64,000 nt of DNA, from positions 186,001 to 250,000 of the forward strand of contig CAOLHI010000058.1 in assembly GCA_948474755.1 (NCBI GenBank). Reading direction: 5' to 3'. The notes under the pieces are model-generated. The model did no database searches and had not been told where the DNA came from. It was given only the letters and a program-made list of their open reading frames with translations. Positions 33,693-46,450 of the stretch are shown here, one piece after another. Positions within the stretch are counted from its first letter, which is position 1. Every line of letters begins with the position of its first letter. Position numbers and translations under genes: made by a program. This DNA is from Ctenosaura bakeri (taxonomy: Eukaryota > Chordata > Lepidosauria > Squamata > Iguanidae).

Positions 33693-34389
33693 AAAATGAA
33701 TAAGTGAAGTGAATAATAATACAGTCAAGTGACTGGTGTTAAAAAAGAGTTTTATGAAGGCTAAGAAGTGGTCTTGATACTAGGTTTTCCAGGTGAAGCA
33801 GTTTGGATATGGAAAGAACCAAAGAAGTGCATCCTTTGTCCTTTTGTGCCACAATGGAGTTCACAGCAACTGTGGACTCCACACCTGTGATTAAACTCAC
33901 ATGGATAACATTACAAGAAAAAACAGAGGGAAATGTTAACACATTTTCATATCTAGGTATACATTCTGTGTGTTGTAACATCCTGAGAGTCACCCTGCCT
34001 CTAAAGAATTCGTTATATCTGCTAACAACACTTAAGGTATCATAATTATTTGTGCACCAACTGATGTTCTAATTGATCTCTTTCAGTGGCAAGGTCAAAT
34101 GCATCAGTAGTATAAAGCAAAATGAGGAAATTTGCAGCCATAAGTTCCCAGGTTTGGTATAAAACATAATAGAATGTTAAATTTGTAGAGTTTGAGTATT
34201 AAGAAAAGGACTAATGGAGAACTTCAAATTATTTTGTGCTGCTTTCTCAAGAAATGGCTTGTTTTTTTTATTTTTGTCCCCCCCCCTCCTCACTGGCCTG
34301 TCAGCTTTCCTTAAGAAGGCATATTTTTAAAAGGAAGTGTATTCATCTATAAAATACAAACAGTTTCCCTGTGTATATCTCTTTCTTTT
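33693..34389. other. Unassigned intergenic DNA
   Basis: Nothing recognised. Confidence 0.35.
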
Positions 34390-34735
34390 GGTCCCATCAC
34401 TGCCATCAACACAGTTAGTGAGAATATGAGAGAGACCTTTCTTGATGGCTTGAGAAGAGTGGGTGACCCTGTCTCTGTTAACTTTCTGCCAGGAGATTAA
34501 GGCCTTTTCATTTGGGCAGGGCTTTAATTTTTGAGTTTCCAGAGGATGGTTTAATGCGGTGTCCTGTGCTTTCGTCTTTTTTATTATGTGTGTTAAATTG
34601 TTTTAACATTGTGCTTTTAATAGATTTTTTAAAAAAACCTCTGTATAATATTTTAGATGTACTGTTTTAAGCTGCCTTGGGTTCCATCCTGGTAGAACAA
34701 AAAGGGGGAGTATGGTTTAAATAATAGTCTTATGC
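34390..34735 (+). mobile_element. L2-like LINE, 3' end
   Basis: GTGAGAATATGAGAGAGACC matches the GTGAGGATATGAGAGAAACAG block of the LINE at 1-625, then TTTGGGCAGGGCTTTAAT (C-terminus) and the 3' tail TTTTAAGCTGCCTTGGGTTCC. Diverged, no open frame. Confidence 0.6.
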
Positions 34736-35794
34736 ATGTTATGCAATAGTATGCAATTCTAAATGAATTATCTGCTTTGCAAATTTGCCACAACTATGGT
34801 TGCTTATATATTTACTCTCAATAGCATTTCCAGGTAAATGTGTGTTAAGTTTTTCCATTTTTTTTTTCTGTCAGTAAAGGGCTTTAACTGTGATGTGACC
34901 AACTGGAGATGACATTTTTGATAAATCAAGCAGACCTCAGTTCTTACCCTTGCTTACTATAGAGTTGTTCACTAATCCACATTCTGCCTTATAAAGGTGA
35001 GGTAATACTGGACAGATTTTCATTATACAGTAATGTGTATAAAAGACTACATTCTCATGATTTAATAAAATGCCAAAATATTATAAATACTTTTCACCAT
35101 ATGTTAGATGATAGTTTATGGAGTGAGAAGTAGCCAACAGAAGCCTATTTTTTTAATAGTATTTATTTTATTCAATGCTTCTGTGAGCCACACTTGAGTT
35201 ATATTTCTGGGGGACAGGAAAATCCAATAAAGTAATTGGTTCCCTCAGTAAGTCTTATGGGTGAGATTAATAATGTACACCACAATAAATATAAAACACA
35301 ACGGTTGATGAAATTTATTCCAAATGTTTAAGTTGTCTGACTTTTTAAAGAGGCTTTGTAGAAAAGTTAGTGTAACGTACATGTCCATATTGAGTTCTGC
35401 TAGCAACTATCAGGTATGATATTGGAACTCATCAGTACAACAATCAGAAGAAGTTACTGACTTTGGAGATGAATGTATCATGTAGAAAAGTGCTTATTTG
35501 TCAATATGCAATAATTCATATATTCTCAGATATCTTTTTTTTAAAAAAAATGGCCAACAAAATTGGTTGTATTTATACTGAATAATAAGAAATCTAGAAT
35601 ACAGTAAGTGCCAAAACTAAATCAAAATAGAGACTTAAATTCTCCAAGTATCACTTTCAGTCATACTGCAACACATATGAAAATAATTGCCCAGTGGTTA
35701 AATGTGAATGAAGATACTCTAAAATATGTCTGGAAAGAGATTTATTGAATTGTATCATTGAAATGTTTACCTTGTTGTGTGGAAAAAATGTATA

Positions 35795-35832
<38 letters not shown>

Positions 35833-38101
35833 ATAAATAAAATGAGAGAAATGTCCAGTTAAAACAAAATCCAAGTCTAATAGGTGTTTGGTATGTCTGG
35901 GATGAATTCAGTTACGCATTATATATCCCAAACTCTATCATTTAAATCATACATATGGAAAATGGCATTCTTAAGATATTTTATTTATTCAAATAGTAAT
36001 AATTAGCTAACTCTAGGAATATAGAAAAATGACTTGAGCCATTAGGACACACTATACCTGTGTAGGAGCATTTTTATTTTCATTTCTTCAATTTGCACAT
36101 TACCCTAGTGCTGACCTTCTGATGGTGACATATGTAAAAATTTGAGAAAAGGAAAAAGGTATTTGGTGTTGAAAAGCCAACAAGTAGGCTCTAGGTGGCC
36201 TTCTCTCTCCAGATTCCATAGTTTGGGGGCAGGGGAGAGCTCTAAATGAAATGGCTTGCTTACAAGTAACCACCTATTAAATGTCAATATACGGGAACAC
36301 AAAATGGCTAAAAATGGGCACATTAAGGTTGTAAAAAACTGTCACAATTTTTCTTGTTCTCAGTTAGAATTGGTACTTCTACACATTGGTGCATGTCATC
36401 CCAACAAGTCAATAAACATGAAAAAAAGATTTCATGACTTGCTTGAAAAAATCATTTCAGAAAAAAAATCTGAAAAAAGGATTTGTAAAAATGTATTTTA
36501 AACAGAAAACAGTGTTTTCTGTGGAAATTATGTTGTTTTCTGTGCAAAAATGTTTAGTTTTCCCCATAAAACCAAGGATGTTTGGGCAGAAATCCCAAGG
36601 TTTTATACAATTTTTAAGTCCTGAAGTGTGGAAAATTATTCCAAGTGTACAAAATAAGCAAAATTTCCTATTCTTGTCAACTGGGTATAAAACCTAACAT
36701 TATTTTTTCTTGTATATGATAATGAGATCAGTAATGATTTAAATCTCTAGGGTACACAGAAATTGATACACCCAGCCCCCAATCCAAAAAGTTTCTTAAG
36801 ATACTTAGTTCTTATTTTCCACATTTATGACAAATTTCCTAGATCCCCAAAATGCATTTAATATTTTTTTAATGAAAAATAGTCCAAGCAGTAGTACTAC
36901 TAGTAGTAATAGCAGTAGTAGTACAAGAACAAGAACAAAAACAATATCTTGCTTTCTAGGTGGCTTTCTAGGATTTCTTTTTCAATATACTAATAGTCTA
37001 AAACTTGCCATATGTGACATAAAAATGGCCACAATAGTCTCTCTAGAAGAACCACCAAAAAAAAACAAAAAAAAAAAACAGCTAGAAGAATGTTCTTTTG
37101 CACAGTAAAAAGAACTGTGCCATGCCCCACCAGGACAAAGTAGTCTGCTCCACTAATTATTTTAATTTTTATTTATTAATATAATACAATGTATATGATA
37201 TATACATCCTCTTATAGATACCACATACAGGATCTCATGCTACCAGAAGGAGTTAAAAATCTGTGATGGTTATGAATAATTAAGACTGTCCTGGAGGTGT
37301 CACATTTGAATGGTGCTTTATGGGAGACAGAACACCAAGAACAATTGTACTTTGTGTACTGTTGTTGAAAGTTTTTTTTTTCCTTAGATACTGAAGATGT
37401 TCAAGAACTGTAGGCAGTGAGGCAGATCTCCTTTCAAGGCTTTCAGAAGCTTTCTCCAGTTATTATCCTCAACATTTCCATTAACTGATCAAACATATAG
37501 CACATGCCACTGAGTATTTAAAAGAGGCTAAGCAGATGTTGACTCCTTGTCCATGGCAGAAAGCTAGGAAGAAAAATTGAACAGCTCAGGTTCTAATTTT
37601 GCAGAAGAGGAGGCCTGCAAACTTGCTTCTGTGAGTTATGGACCCTAGAAGGTGGAAGAAGAGGCTACCCTTCAGGCTAGCTGGAAGGGACACCCCCTTA
37701 TGTTATGGGATTTGGAGAGGACATTATTTTGGAAGGCCTTCCTTACAAATGTTGACTGAATGACAAGTTAACATGATGACTTACACTCAGGGCTTGGGTA
37801 CATCATTCAGTAGGGAGCTGAGGTAGACACCAGGATGAGACCCCATCTCACTCTAAGTTCTTATCCCCTGCAAATCTTAAAATCTAAAAACTTTCAATAA
37901 AATCATTCTTGCCAAGTTTGTTTTCTGATCTTTGAATTTCCTTCATGAGTAAAGACAGAGACGTGGTTGTTATATCATATAAAGTTCAAGTTCAGCGTGC
38001 AAATGAAAAATGCCTAGCTTCAAAAATGCCTTCACAAATTTCTCCAGGTATTTTCTGTGATAACCCTATTACTCAAACATATACATGTGTCACTGAGAGT
38101 T
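34736..38101. other. Unassigned AT-rich intergenic DNA
   Basis: No gene or transposon recognised over 3.3 kb. Simple repeats: (GT)n at 35796-35829 and AGT-type triplets at 36884-36925 followed by (AAGAAC)n. Confidence 0.45.
35796..35829. repeat. (GT)n microsatellite
   Basis: About 17 uninterrupted GT units. Confidence 0.92.
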
Positions 38102-38310
38102 TGACCATTTCTGCCCTACACTATTATAGTGCTATTATTCCACTTTAAACATCCTATGGAATCCTGGGGTTTTCAGTTTAGGGAGGGACATTTAGAATTC
38201 TTAGTCAGAGAGCAATTTGGCCTCAGTGAACTACAAACCCCAGAATTCCACAGGAGGTTGAAAGTAGAATAGTAGCAATATAACATAGTAGGGTGGAAAT
38301 GGTCTTTGAC
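38102..38310. mobile_element. Palindromic hAT-like MITE, full copy
   Basis: Same family as 8651-8859: left end GACCATTTCTGCCCTACAC, right end GTAGGGTGGAAATGGTC, arms ATTATTCCACTTTAAACATC and TTGAAAGTAGAATAGTAG. Confidence 0.85.
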
Positions 38311-40582
38311 TATCTGTGCATGTGATCCATTTTATCATCAGCCTATATTGTTATATTCCAACCCCATTCCTCCTTAACCACTTAGTGTTTCCATGCAGAG
38401 ATTTAACACAAACAGAAAGGGAAAGTTACAGTTTCAATTTAATAATCTGATTTTTTAAAATTATGTTTTCCTTAGATTAATAAATTCTATTCACAGTAAG
38501 AGTAATAAATAAATAGAATACAGGACAGATATAAAATATAACAGGAATATAAGGATTGGTCATAGCAACCAGAAAGACACTCTTTCCAACATTTTGTTTT
38601 CTTATGAGTTCTAGTCCATTTTCCACATATGCATGCATTGAGCAGCATAGGGGAGAGAAACTGAGACTGGAGAGAGAGAATTATAAATGGCCAAAGCCTT
38701 CAAAACACTTTTAAATTCCATCTTTCCCATTGGTTCCTTTTGTCCCTCCTTGTATTTTTATTCTACGTACACTATGTCCTTGCAGTTACTGCATCAAAGG
38801 TCTAAGCATAAAATATATTGCTGACCCTTAAACAATTGAATTAAATTACTTTCACTCAATTATGCCTTTTATCAAAAACTAAGGACATAAAAGACTCTTT
38901 TGACAGATTGTCAAGGACAGATTTTTACTGGACCTGTGTAAACTCTGCCCACCCCTTGTATATTAGTTACAGATTTATTAGTTTTAAAACACATTACATC
39001 ACCCCATGTGGCATGTGGAGTGCAACTTGTTTTATAATAGCAGTGTGAAAGATGTTGACTGGAATAAACGGATGAGGATAAAGTACATACGGGGACATTA
39101 AACATTGAGCTAAAGTGTGAAGTAGAGATTTCTGCATGAAAGTCCTCTAAAGGCTGTAACTAGAAACTTTTAATTCTGTGGTCATGATCAGCTAATTGAA
39201 TTAAGTTTATGACTGACCTACAAAATCTGGACGACGACGATGATGATGATGACATGCATGGCATGAATTCCTAATAATGTTTTTGAAACTCAGGATTCTA
39301 GACCTCAAATGGGACATGAATGCAGCTTCAGTCCAGAACAGGCCTGAACAAATTTCATGCAGTATGACAACCACACATGCAGTTGACAGCCACACATATA
39401 TAATGTCAACTCAAGATATATCCCCAATCAATTTATTGCAAGAGAACTTATTTACTCTTTTGGATATGTACCCAAACATGTGATGCCAGTATAAAGGAAT
39501 GCAGAAATATATGGTTTAAATTAATGGGAGTGCTTATTCCTAACACTGCAGTCAACTCCAAGTAGTGACATACTATATCATGTACATTATTGCCCATACT
39601 TTTATGATGTAATTAGGGATCTCCTACATTTGTCGCTTAACACTGATCTTGCATGCATATCAGACTTGAATCCATAAGCCCATGGGACAGAAGTTCTTAC
39701 CACTTTACTGTTTTGACAGGAACACAAAACACTTTTGACGATAACATAGAACACTTGTGCAGCTTAAGATGAACAGTAGTAACCTTCAGGATGCCAGACT
39801 AATACTGGTTAAATAAAAGTGTGTTTCTTTGAAAGATGACAGTCCTGTGATGATTGTCTCATCAACTGAATACCAATGAAATAAAACAAGATCTTCAACA
39901 GCAACAGAAAGCATTAAGTAGCTTGTAAGCTTAGATCCAGATATAACTTAAATATTTGTACTAGACTGCTATTCTGTTATTTTGGAAAATAGCTGGAAGG
40001 AAAAGACAAGCATGCATGCTGATTGCATGAATAATGCTAAGTCTTTCAAAGAAGGCATCTCTGAAAGAAATAATTTGTTTATCAGAGAGAAACATAGAAC
40101 AGCATGTTGCATGTTGATAGGTGGGCTTATCCATGAAGCATTCATATTGGTTACACTTTTGTAATAAGACCCAAAGGAACTTTGACTGAGGTGGTCTTTG
40201 TTATGGATACATTTCTAGCAAAGCTGATTTATTATATTTTGAATATACTTTTCCTCTTAAAATGGCTCACGCAGATTTAAAATCTCATATAAATGTTTTC
40301 CTGGATGTGATCTATTGTATCATCAGTTTTAGACTTAGAAAACACTGTTGCATCAAAGGAAAGATCTTTAATTCTAGTGCAAGCCTTTTGTATTAATCCC
40401 ACAGAATGTCTCCAGACATACCAACATATTGTTTCCGTCAGGGCTTTCCATCCACAACTTGCTAGGTAACATAAAGTATTAATTTTGCCTTATCAACCAA
40501 TGATCTCTTGCCTAGAGAATCATGGTTATGCTATAATGCCCTTCTTGGAGATGCTCAAACGAATTTACAACTTTCCCCATTA
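38311..40582. other. Unassigned intergenic DNA
   Basis: No gene. Short GAC/GAT triplet run at 39229-39252. Confidence 0.45.
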
Positions 40583-40772
40583 GCTGGCATGGTGCAATGG
40601 TTTGAGCGTTGGATTACAACTCTGGCAGCCAGGGTTTCATTTTCCACTCAGCAATGGAAACCCACTGGATGACTTTGAGTGTGTCACACTCTCAGCCCCA
40701 GAAAGCCCTGTGAGAGGCTCATTATAGGGTTCCCACAAGTTGGAAATGACTTAAAGATACACAACAACAGCA
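40583..40772 (+). mobile_element. tRNA-headed SINE, internally deleted
   Basis: Head GCAATGGTTTGAGCGTTGG, altered B box GGGTTTCATTTTCC, body shortened (the CAAACCTCCTCTG part missing), and end TGGAAATGACTTAAAGATAC with (ACA)n. Confidence 0.8.
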
Positions 40773-40829
40773 ACTATCTGTATATACATCATCTGATACA
40801 CCTTTTTTTTAAAAAAAATGCCCCAAGTT

Positions 40830-42442
40830 AAATTTATATCTTTGGATCACATTTTTGCTATATAACCATATGTAAGTGCCAAATTTTGGACCCACCTTAT
40901 CATGTACTCTCTTAGAGGCTCATCTTCTGTCTCTAGTTTCAAAAGCAATTTATAACACTTTTTGTTTTAATTACATGGTCATAGCTGCATTTGTCTCTTG
41001 ATTTAAACTTTACACCTGTTTTATTCAAAGTACAAAAGATCATAAAGCAATCATCTCAAATTTTAACCCATTTGTTCTATTAAAAGGCTTATTCTGGTGA
41101 AGTGACTAAAATTATCTTTTGAAAAGATCTCTACCAGTCTCATAGGAGAGCCTTTCTAGTACAATGATTTCTAAATTCAATATGGATCTTGACTTTACTA
41201 TACCAAAGAAAACCATGCCAACCAAATCTTAAATTATCACCTTCAAGATCTAGGGGTCACACATCTCTAAGCAATGTCAGATCTTCCAACCATACACAAC
41301 GACAGGTCTATCAATATCTTTTGTAATGAGAGACTTCCATGCCACCCTTTCCTTAGTATTGTACAGGGTTTTAAATTTTATTCTGGATTTCTTTGTCTGC
41401 CAGACAAATCTGGAAATATCTACTGTACAAATGGTCTTCCATTTCTTATAAAAAGGATAGTTTGAAAGTAAAATAAAAGCCTTGACAAAACATTTCTTTT
41501 CGTTACTACAATTCTACGCAAAAAGGATAAATTTAACTATTCCTGTTGTTCTCATTCTCTTTCAAATTTCTTTCCAGATGTTTTCACAATTGTTTTGAAA
41601 CAATAAATTGTTCATAGTTATAACTCCCAACTGTGTAATTCTCCTTTCTTCTTGTTTAAAATTTGAAAGAGCAGTTAGTTCCTCATCAGCAATTTTGTTT
41701 TTTTACAATTCATTTTAAATCTAAAGAATATCCCAAATGCCTTGTTCTTTTTTAACCCTCACCACATAGATTCTGTCATCTTGTCTGATATCTCTCAGTA
41801 AGATTTCCAATGCCAAAATAAACATCAAAGGCAAGAAGGAACAACCTTATCTGGTCCATTTTTATATTTGAATTAATACAGTTTAATTAATCTAGTTTCA
41901 TTGACATTACCTAAAATCTGGACCTTACAAACTAAGTAGATTGTCTTTATTGTCCAAATATCATTTTCAACAAAATCCATGCTTCCCAATACTTAAAATA
42001 AATAATTTCAATAAATATTATCAACTGCTTTGTGGACATCTGAAAAAAAATCAATATAGTTTTTTGGTTTGTTTTTTTGGTTTGTTTGTTTGTTTGTTTT
42101 TGTCATTATGATGTTCCCAAGAATTCCGTAATAATAATAAGAGTTCTTATTTCTTAATTTCTGTTTTGGCAACAAACCACTCTGATCTTCATGGATATTA
42201 TAAGAAACATCTTTTCTCAATCCGCTTGCCAAGATGGTAGTAAATATCTTAGAGTCATTATATAGTACTCAAATAGGTCTATAATTCCTTGTGAATGCCT
42301 CATCTCTATTTTCCTTACGAATCACTGTAATATAAGCATTTCTCCAAAAATCTGACATCTGCCCTTTTTCTAATAATTCTCCACACACCATTTTTAATGG
42401 TTAAAGTAGCTCATCTTCAAATTTCTACTAATATGCTTCAAT
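40830..42442 (-). pseudogene. Old L1 ORF2, RT to C-terminal part
   Basis: In pieces of frame: KFEDELLQPLKMVCGELLEK immediately after the LTR, NAYITVIRK, NYRPI, ILASGLRKDVSYNIHEDQSG, DVHKAVDNIY (RT palm region), and further on FVWQTKKSRIKFKTLYN with KERVAWKS, the post-RT L1 block. Motif order is that of L1 ORF2. Broken by many stops. Confidence 0.78.
42438..42442. repeat. LTR target-site duplication, left
   Basis: TCAAT, repeated at 43336-43340. Confidence 0.65.
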
Positions 42443-43335
42443 AGTGTTACCCCAAAATGTGGGTGATCCAGGGGTCCACTCACAATGTCAGTATTTCCAT
42501 GTGACAGAGGAGAATTAATTATCTCAAACTTAAGGGGCCTGGAGGAGTAAGTTAACAAGATCTTTCCACCAATATTTATGGGGTCATGTAGGAAAGAACC
42601 AGCCAGAAAACCCAAAATGTAAACTAAAAATGTGTTTTATTCAGGGGAATTCACTCATACATGCAAACTAGACACAAAGAGTCACACATTCACACAAGAG
42701 CTAACCAAAGGATAAAGGGAGGAAAAAATATGGATAGCGAGGCCCCAGTTTTTGGGTTATAATTACCAATCCAGAAGAGTAGTGAAGAAACAGTGGAGGG
42801 CAGACCAAATCAGGATTGCGGGAGTGGTGTTCAGCATTTCAGGTACTGCATTGACTGCTCAAAATGGAGGGCTTATATCTTCTATTTCCCACACCGAAGG
42901 GGTGTATGGATCACTCTCCCCACCTAGTGGACAATAGGAGTTGCAACACAGACAATGGGGTCCAGATAAAGTTAGTAGTCTCAGTCCTTAGATAACAAAG
43001 AAGTAATGGCTGTTGTAAAGCTCTGTATTATTGAGAGGTTTGGAAGTTGAGGCAGGAATCCAGGTATGAGGGAGCGGGGTTAAGACAATAACTGTTTGGT
43101 AGGAACGTCAGTTTGACCATTGTATTCCATTGGAGAGGTTCAGCTTTTGTATAAGCCTTTTATCTCTGAAGTTGCCTTGTAATGTCCCTGATAACGACTT
43201 CAGTTGCATCTGGAGGGAGTGTGAGCTGAGCTTCCTTGCAATCACACATTTTCAGTCAGTAATTTTCCTCTGTCCAGCTTGACCTTCCAGCTACCTCAGG
43301 TCCCATTATATATCAATGCCAATTACTGTAGCTCA
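42443..43335 (-). mobile_element. Solo LTR 3 (inserted in old L1)
   Basis: Minus-strand LTR of 893 bp. 5' end TGAGCTACAG (43335 downward), then CATTGATATATAATGGGACC matching the TTTGATATCAAATAATTTGG block of LTR 2; TTCTGGATTGGTAATTATAACCC as in the LTR at 52489; AATAAA at 42641-42636; 3' end GGGGTAACACT. Flanked by TCAAT on both sides. Removing it joins the L1 reading frame as YYLIE-A-Y, so the boundaries are supported from outside the LTR. Confidence 0.82.
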
Positions 43336-43740
43336 TCAATTAAATAATATTTGCCAATTAAACCATATCAGTCTTGGTAGGGGAGAGGGGCTGTAATAAT
43401 AGTTCACCTGGGCATGACATTTTTCCCATTTTAATCTTTTTAATTGGTTTAGTAAGTTTCACAGTTGTAACAAGCCCGTTCAAATTTTTCTTTAGTCCCA
43501 AGCTTAGTTTGTCCATCTGGAGTTTTTCTAAATAATCTTCCATATCTAAGATGTTCTGATTGTCCTTTGCATGTAAATCTCTGCATTGTTCCTCAAGAGT
43601 TATTAATATTTTCAAAATATCCATTACAAATTGATCTCCCTTCTTGATCTTTGTGACATTTTTCTTTATCCTTTCCTGTCTCAAGACAGGGAAGTCCCAA
43701 TTTAGTCCCAACTTTTTCTTATGTTTTTCCTCCAAATTGT
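43336..43740 (-). pseudogene. Old L1 ORF2, linker before RT
   Basis: Frame 43735-43358 has KNLNGLVTTVKLTKPIKKIK then MGKMSCPG, the L1 'LNxxIT...AIxxLKxGKxPG' block directly before the reverse transcriptase. It continues past the LTR at 42442. Confidence 0.75.
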
Positions 43741-44339
43741 GAAGTTCATCTATCTACTCTCCTTTTTTTAGCTTCTGTTTCTTTTCTTTATTTTTCCCCC
43801 TAGTCTGGAACCATGCTTTATAAATTGTTCTTTCATATAAGGTTTGCTTGCATCCTAAACTATTGTCGGCACTGTACCTTTATTTAAATTCAGCTCAAAA
43901 CATTTGCTCAACTCTTGTTTACATGTTGCAATATTTCCATCTTCAGAAATAAATATCCATTAAGTGTCCATATAAACTGTATTTGTTCCATTTTCAGGCA
44001 CATGGTTTATTAAGGCAAATTGTTTATTAAGTTAATCATATTATTAGAAATTCAGAACATATGTATTCTAGAAAAAAATATCTATGACAATATATGTATA
44101 TAAAAATATAATCTGTAATTTGGCTACAAAAATCTCCAATCATCTATTAATTCAAATATACAAAGTATATATTTGAAGAAGGTTCTACGTAGTCTCCCGT
44201 GATCTTCTCTAGTACCTTTACTGGAACATTTTTCCTTCTTAGTATTTTTTTTAAAAAACAACAACAACAACATTCCAATCACCCATGGAAATCAGATTGT
44301 GTAGGTCTAGTTCTGATGTTTTTCCTAACAAATTTTTGT

Positions 44340-44690
44340 AAAATATTGATTTCTTACTATTGGGCCATAAATACCCATTAAATATATTCTCTTGTCATTT
44401 CAGTTGATTTCCACAATTTCACATCGACTTTGCCCATCTTCAAAAAATTATTTGGGCAGTAATGTTTGATTTGCATAAAAGACTACTCCATTTCTTTTGT
44501 TCTTTGCAGACACAAACTCTATTACTATGCTTCTATTATGCAAAATTTTGCAATCTCTTTTTCTTGTATGAATCTCTTGAAGATAAATAATTTCATATTC
44601 AGGATATCTTTTTTTAAAAAAAGCCATTTTTTCCCCTTTTCTGGGGCAAACACCACCCCTTTACATTAATGAAATTATTTTCAGGTTCAA
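44340..44690 (-). pseudogene. Old L1 ORF2, endonuclease remnant
   Basis: Minus strand reads KREKMAFF-like, YPEYEIIYLQEIHTRKRDCK (LQEtH block), KNKRNGVVFYAN and YLMGIYGP, the standard order of the L1 endonuclease first half, with stops in between. Confidence 0.75.
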
Positions 44691-45289
44691 TTTAGCTGTT
44701 TCATTGAGATATTTTATTGCATTGATGTTATTATTTCTTTTCTTTTTTTTATATAAATTGGATGTGTCTTCCCAGTATATTTTTATTTTATTTTAATCTC
44801 ACATAAAAGGAAGGAAAAAGAAGAAAGAAATTTTTTTTCCAGTATATATGTATATACATTATATCCATCCAGCAATTTCAGCAATTCAGCTAGACATATA
44901 TAGTCATTCTTCAAATCTTCAAAATAAAAGAGAAAAAAAGGGGACTTCCTCCCGCGAAATGGTACAGTTGGAAAAAAAATAAGAACAACCTTTAGTACAT
45001 CCTCTCTCCAACTTACATTACAATTGATACTTAATATTATATACATAATTTTTTAATTACATACATTATAATAATATCCTTTTAATAATTTCTTAAATTT
45101 CACATTTTTCTACCCCCTTCCCTTGCATTTCTTTAAACATAATTATTTCATTCTCATTTATGTTAAGCCTTTTCTAAAAATGGGCTTAAAATATTTCATC
45201 TCTGGTGCTTTTATGTGTGAAACTAATTATATCTCCTAGAAAGTTTTTTTCCCTCTGTGCATAAGCAGAGTTTTATGTATATATTGCTT

Positions 45290-45500
45290 CTATCTTCTAG
45301 TCAAGCTCTTCACCAAAGCTACTCATAAAGCTCACAAAAGCATTTAAAACTCTCTGTTTTAAGTCACTCAACATTTCTGGAACAGCTCTTAACCTGATTT
45401 GTATTTCCCTTGATTTTAAGTCCATCATGATAATTCTATCCTCTGCCCTTTTCCAAATCCTGTGTAAAATATCTATTTCCTTCAAGTTACTAGAGATCTC
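45290..45500 (-). pseudogene. Old L1 ORF1 remnant
   Basis: DLKSREIQIRLRAVPEMLSD resembles the RRxNIRIRGxPE start of the ORF1p RRM, followed by a helix-like stretch FVSFMSSFGEELD. A single short frame, position right for ORF1 upstream of ORF2. Confidence 0.55.
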
Positions 45501-45569
45501 CTGTTCAGCTTTGTTTGTTTGTAATTATTGTGAGAGTCTGAACTGGCATCATGAACTCTTTGAACTGTT

Positions 45570-45800
45570 TTGTTAAACAGTTAAATGGTCAGCTGATTTC
45601 CCATTTATTGACCTGGCATTAACCAGCAGCATTTTCAGCCCAGAGGTTGTGCTGTCAAGACCATCCAGTTTGTCTGAGGTATTTTAAGGAACATATAGCA
45701 ATCTGTTCCTATCCCCTTTCTTTATCTTCTTTTAACTTGTACAACCATAACAGCTGCCCTCATGTCTGGTATCTTCCCTCCTCTTTTCAGAACCCATCCT
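45570..45800 (-). mobile_element. L2/CR1-like LINE, endonuclease start
   Basis: Minus strand encodes KMLLVNARSINGKSADHL at about 45632-45579, the very typical N-terminal endonuclease block (NARSIxxK) of L2/CR1-group LINEs. It does not belong to L1, so this is a separate fragment next to the old L1. Confidence 0.55.
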
Positions 45801-45952
45801 TCCTATTGTAGATTGTCTGTACACTTACAGTTGATGATATAATGGTAAAGGACAGATTATCAGAATTAGTTCTCCTCCTTTTTCAAAGTAGCATAATGGG
45901 GTCTTTCCCTTTTATTTCCCCAAAATGGCTGTCCAAAAGGTACAACACCTGC

Positions 45953-46450
45953 TGAACTCTTGTTTTTTATGTTCCAGTTCCTCAGCAATATAACTGAGGC
46001 AGGCGGAACTGGCTGGCAGAATCTACTGAGACAGGGTTGGTGGTGGGCCTGTCAACAAAGATGTAAGAGAGGTAGATCTTCCCCCCATCATAATCAGGAA
46101 GTGGCAGCAACAGCAGCAATAGATGGATGGAAGGGTGCTTGCTTTTTGCTTATTCTCCTGGGGAGGTTCCTCCCTTGGCAGAAAATGCTGGAAAGCCTCA
46201 GGCCCCACTGGACTCTTGTTTTTATCTGCCAGCTCTTTCAATGCTATAGGTGGGGTAGATGGAATTGGCTGTAGACATCATATTGAAAAGCTGACCATAG
46301 TGGAGGTGGCTTCAATCCTGTGTCTTAAATCAATATTTTTGTGAAGTTTTACCTGAGGAGGAACCTCCATATTCACTTAAGATCTCATTATAGAAGAAAC
46401 CTTGGTAGCAACTCTAATAGCTGTGAATTTTTGTTTCATTGACCATTTTT
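45953..46450. repeat. Two diverged ~256-bp tandem units
   Basis: GAACTCTTGTTTTTTATGTTCCAG at 45953 and GGACTCTTGTTTTTATCTGCCAG at 46209 start similar units (AGC/GATGGAATTGGCTG versus GGCGGAACTGGCTG 55 bp in). The bases before each start also align (AAAATGGCTGTCCAAAAGG / AAAATGCTGGAAAGCC). Could be 5' UTR monomers of a LINE on the minus strand; not proven. Confidence 0.45.

Larger units (their letters stand above)
40800..45500 (-). mobile_element. Old, decayed L1 (interrupted by an LTR)
   Basis: Read on the minus strand: an ORF1 remnant (45485-45297), the ORF2 endonuclease (about 44690-44340), the linker and early reverse transcriptase (43735-43358 and 42442-42000), the rest of the reverse transcriptase and the C-terminal region (42000-40830). 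Stops and frameshifts are many. 42443-43335 is a later LTR insertion. The ORF2 sequence is clearly a different, older L1 lineage than the copies at 1387 and 12309. Confidence 0.8.
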
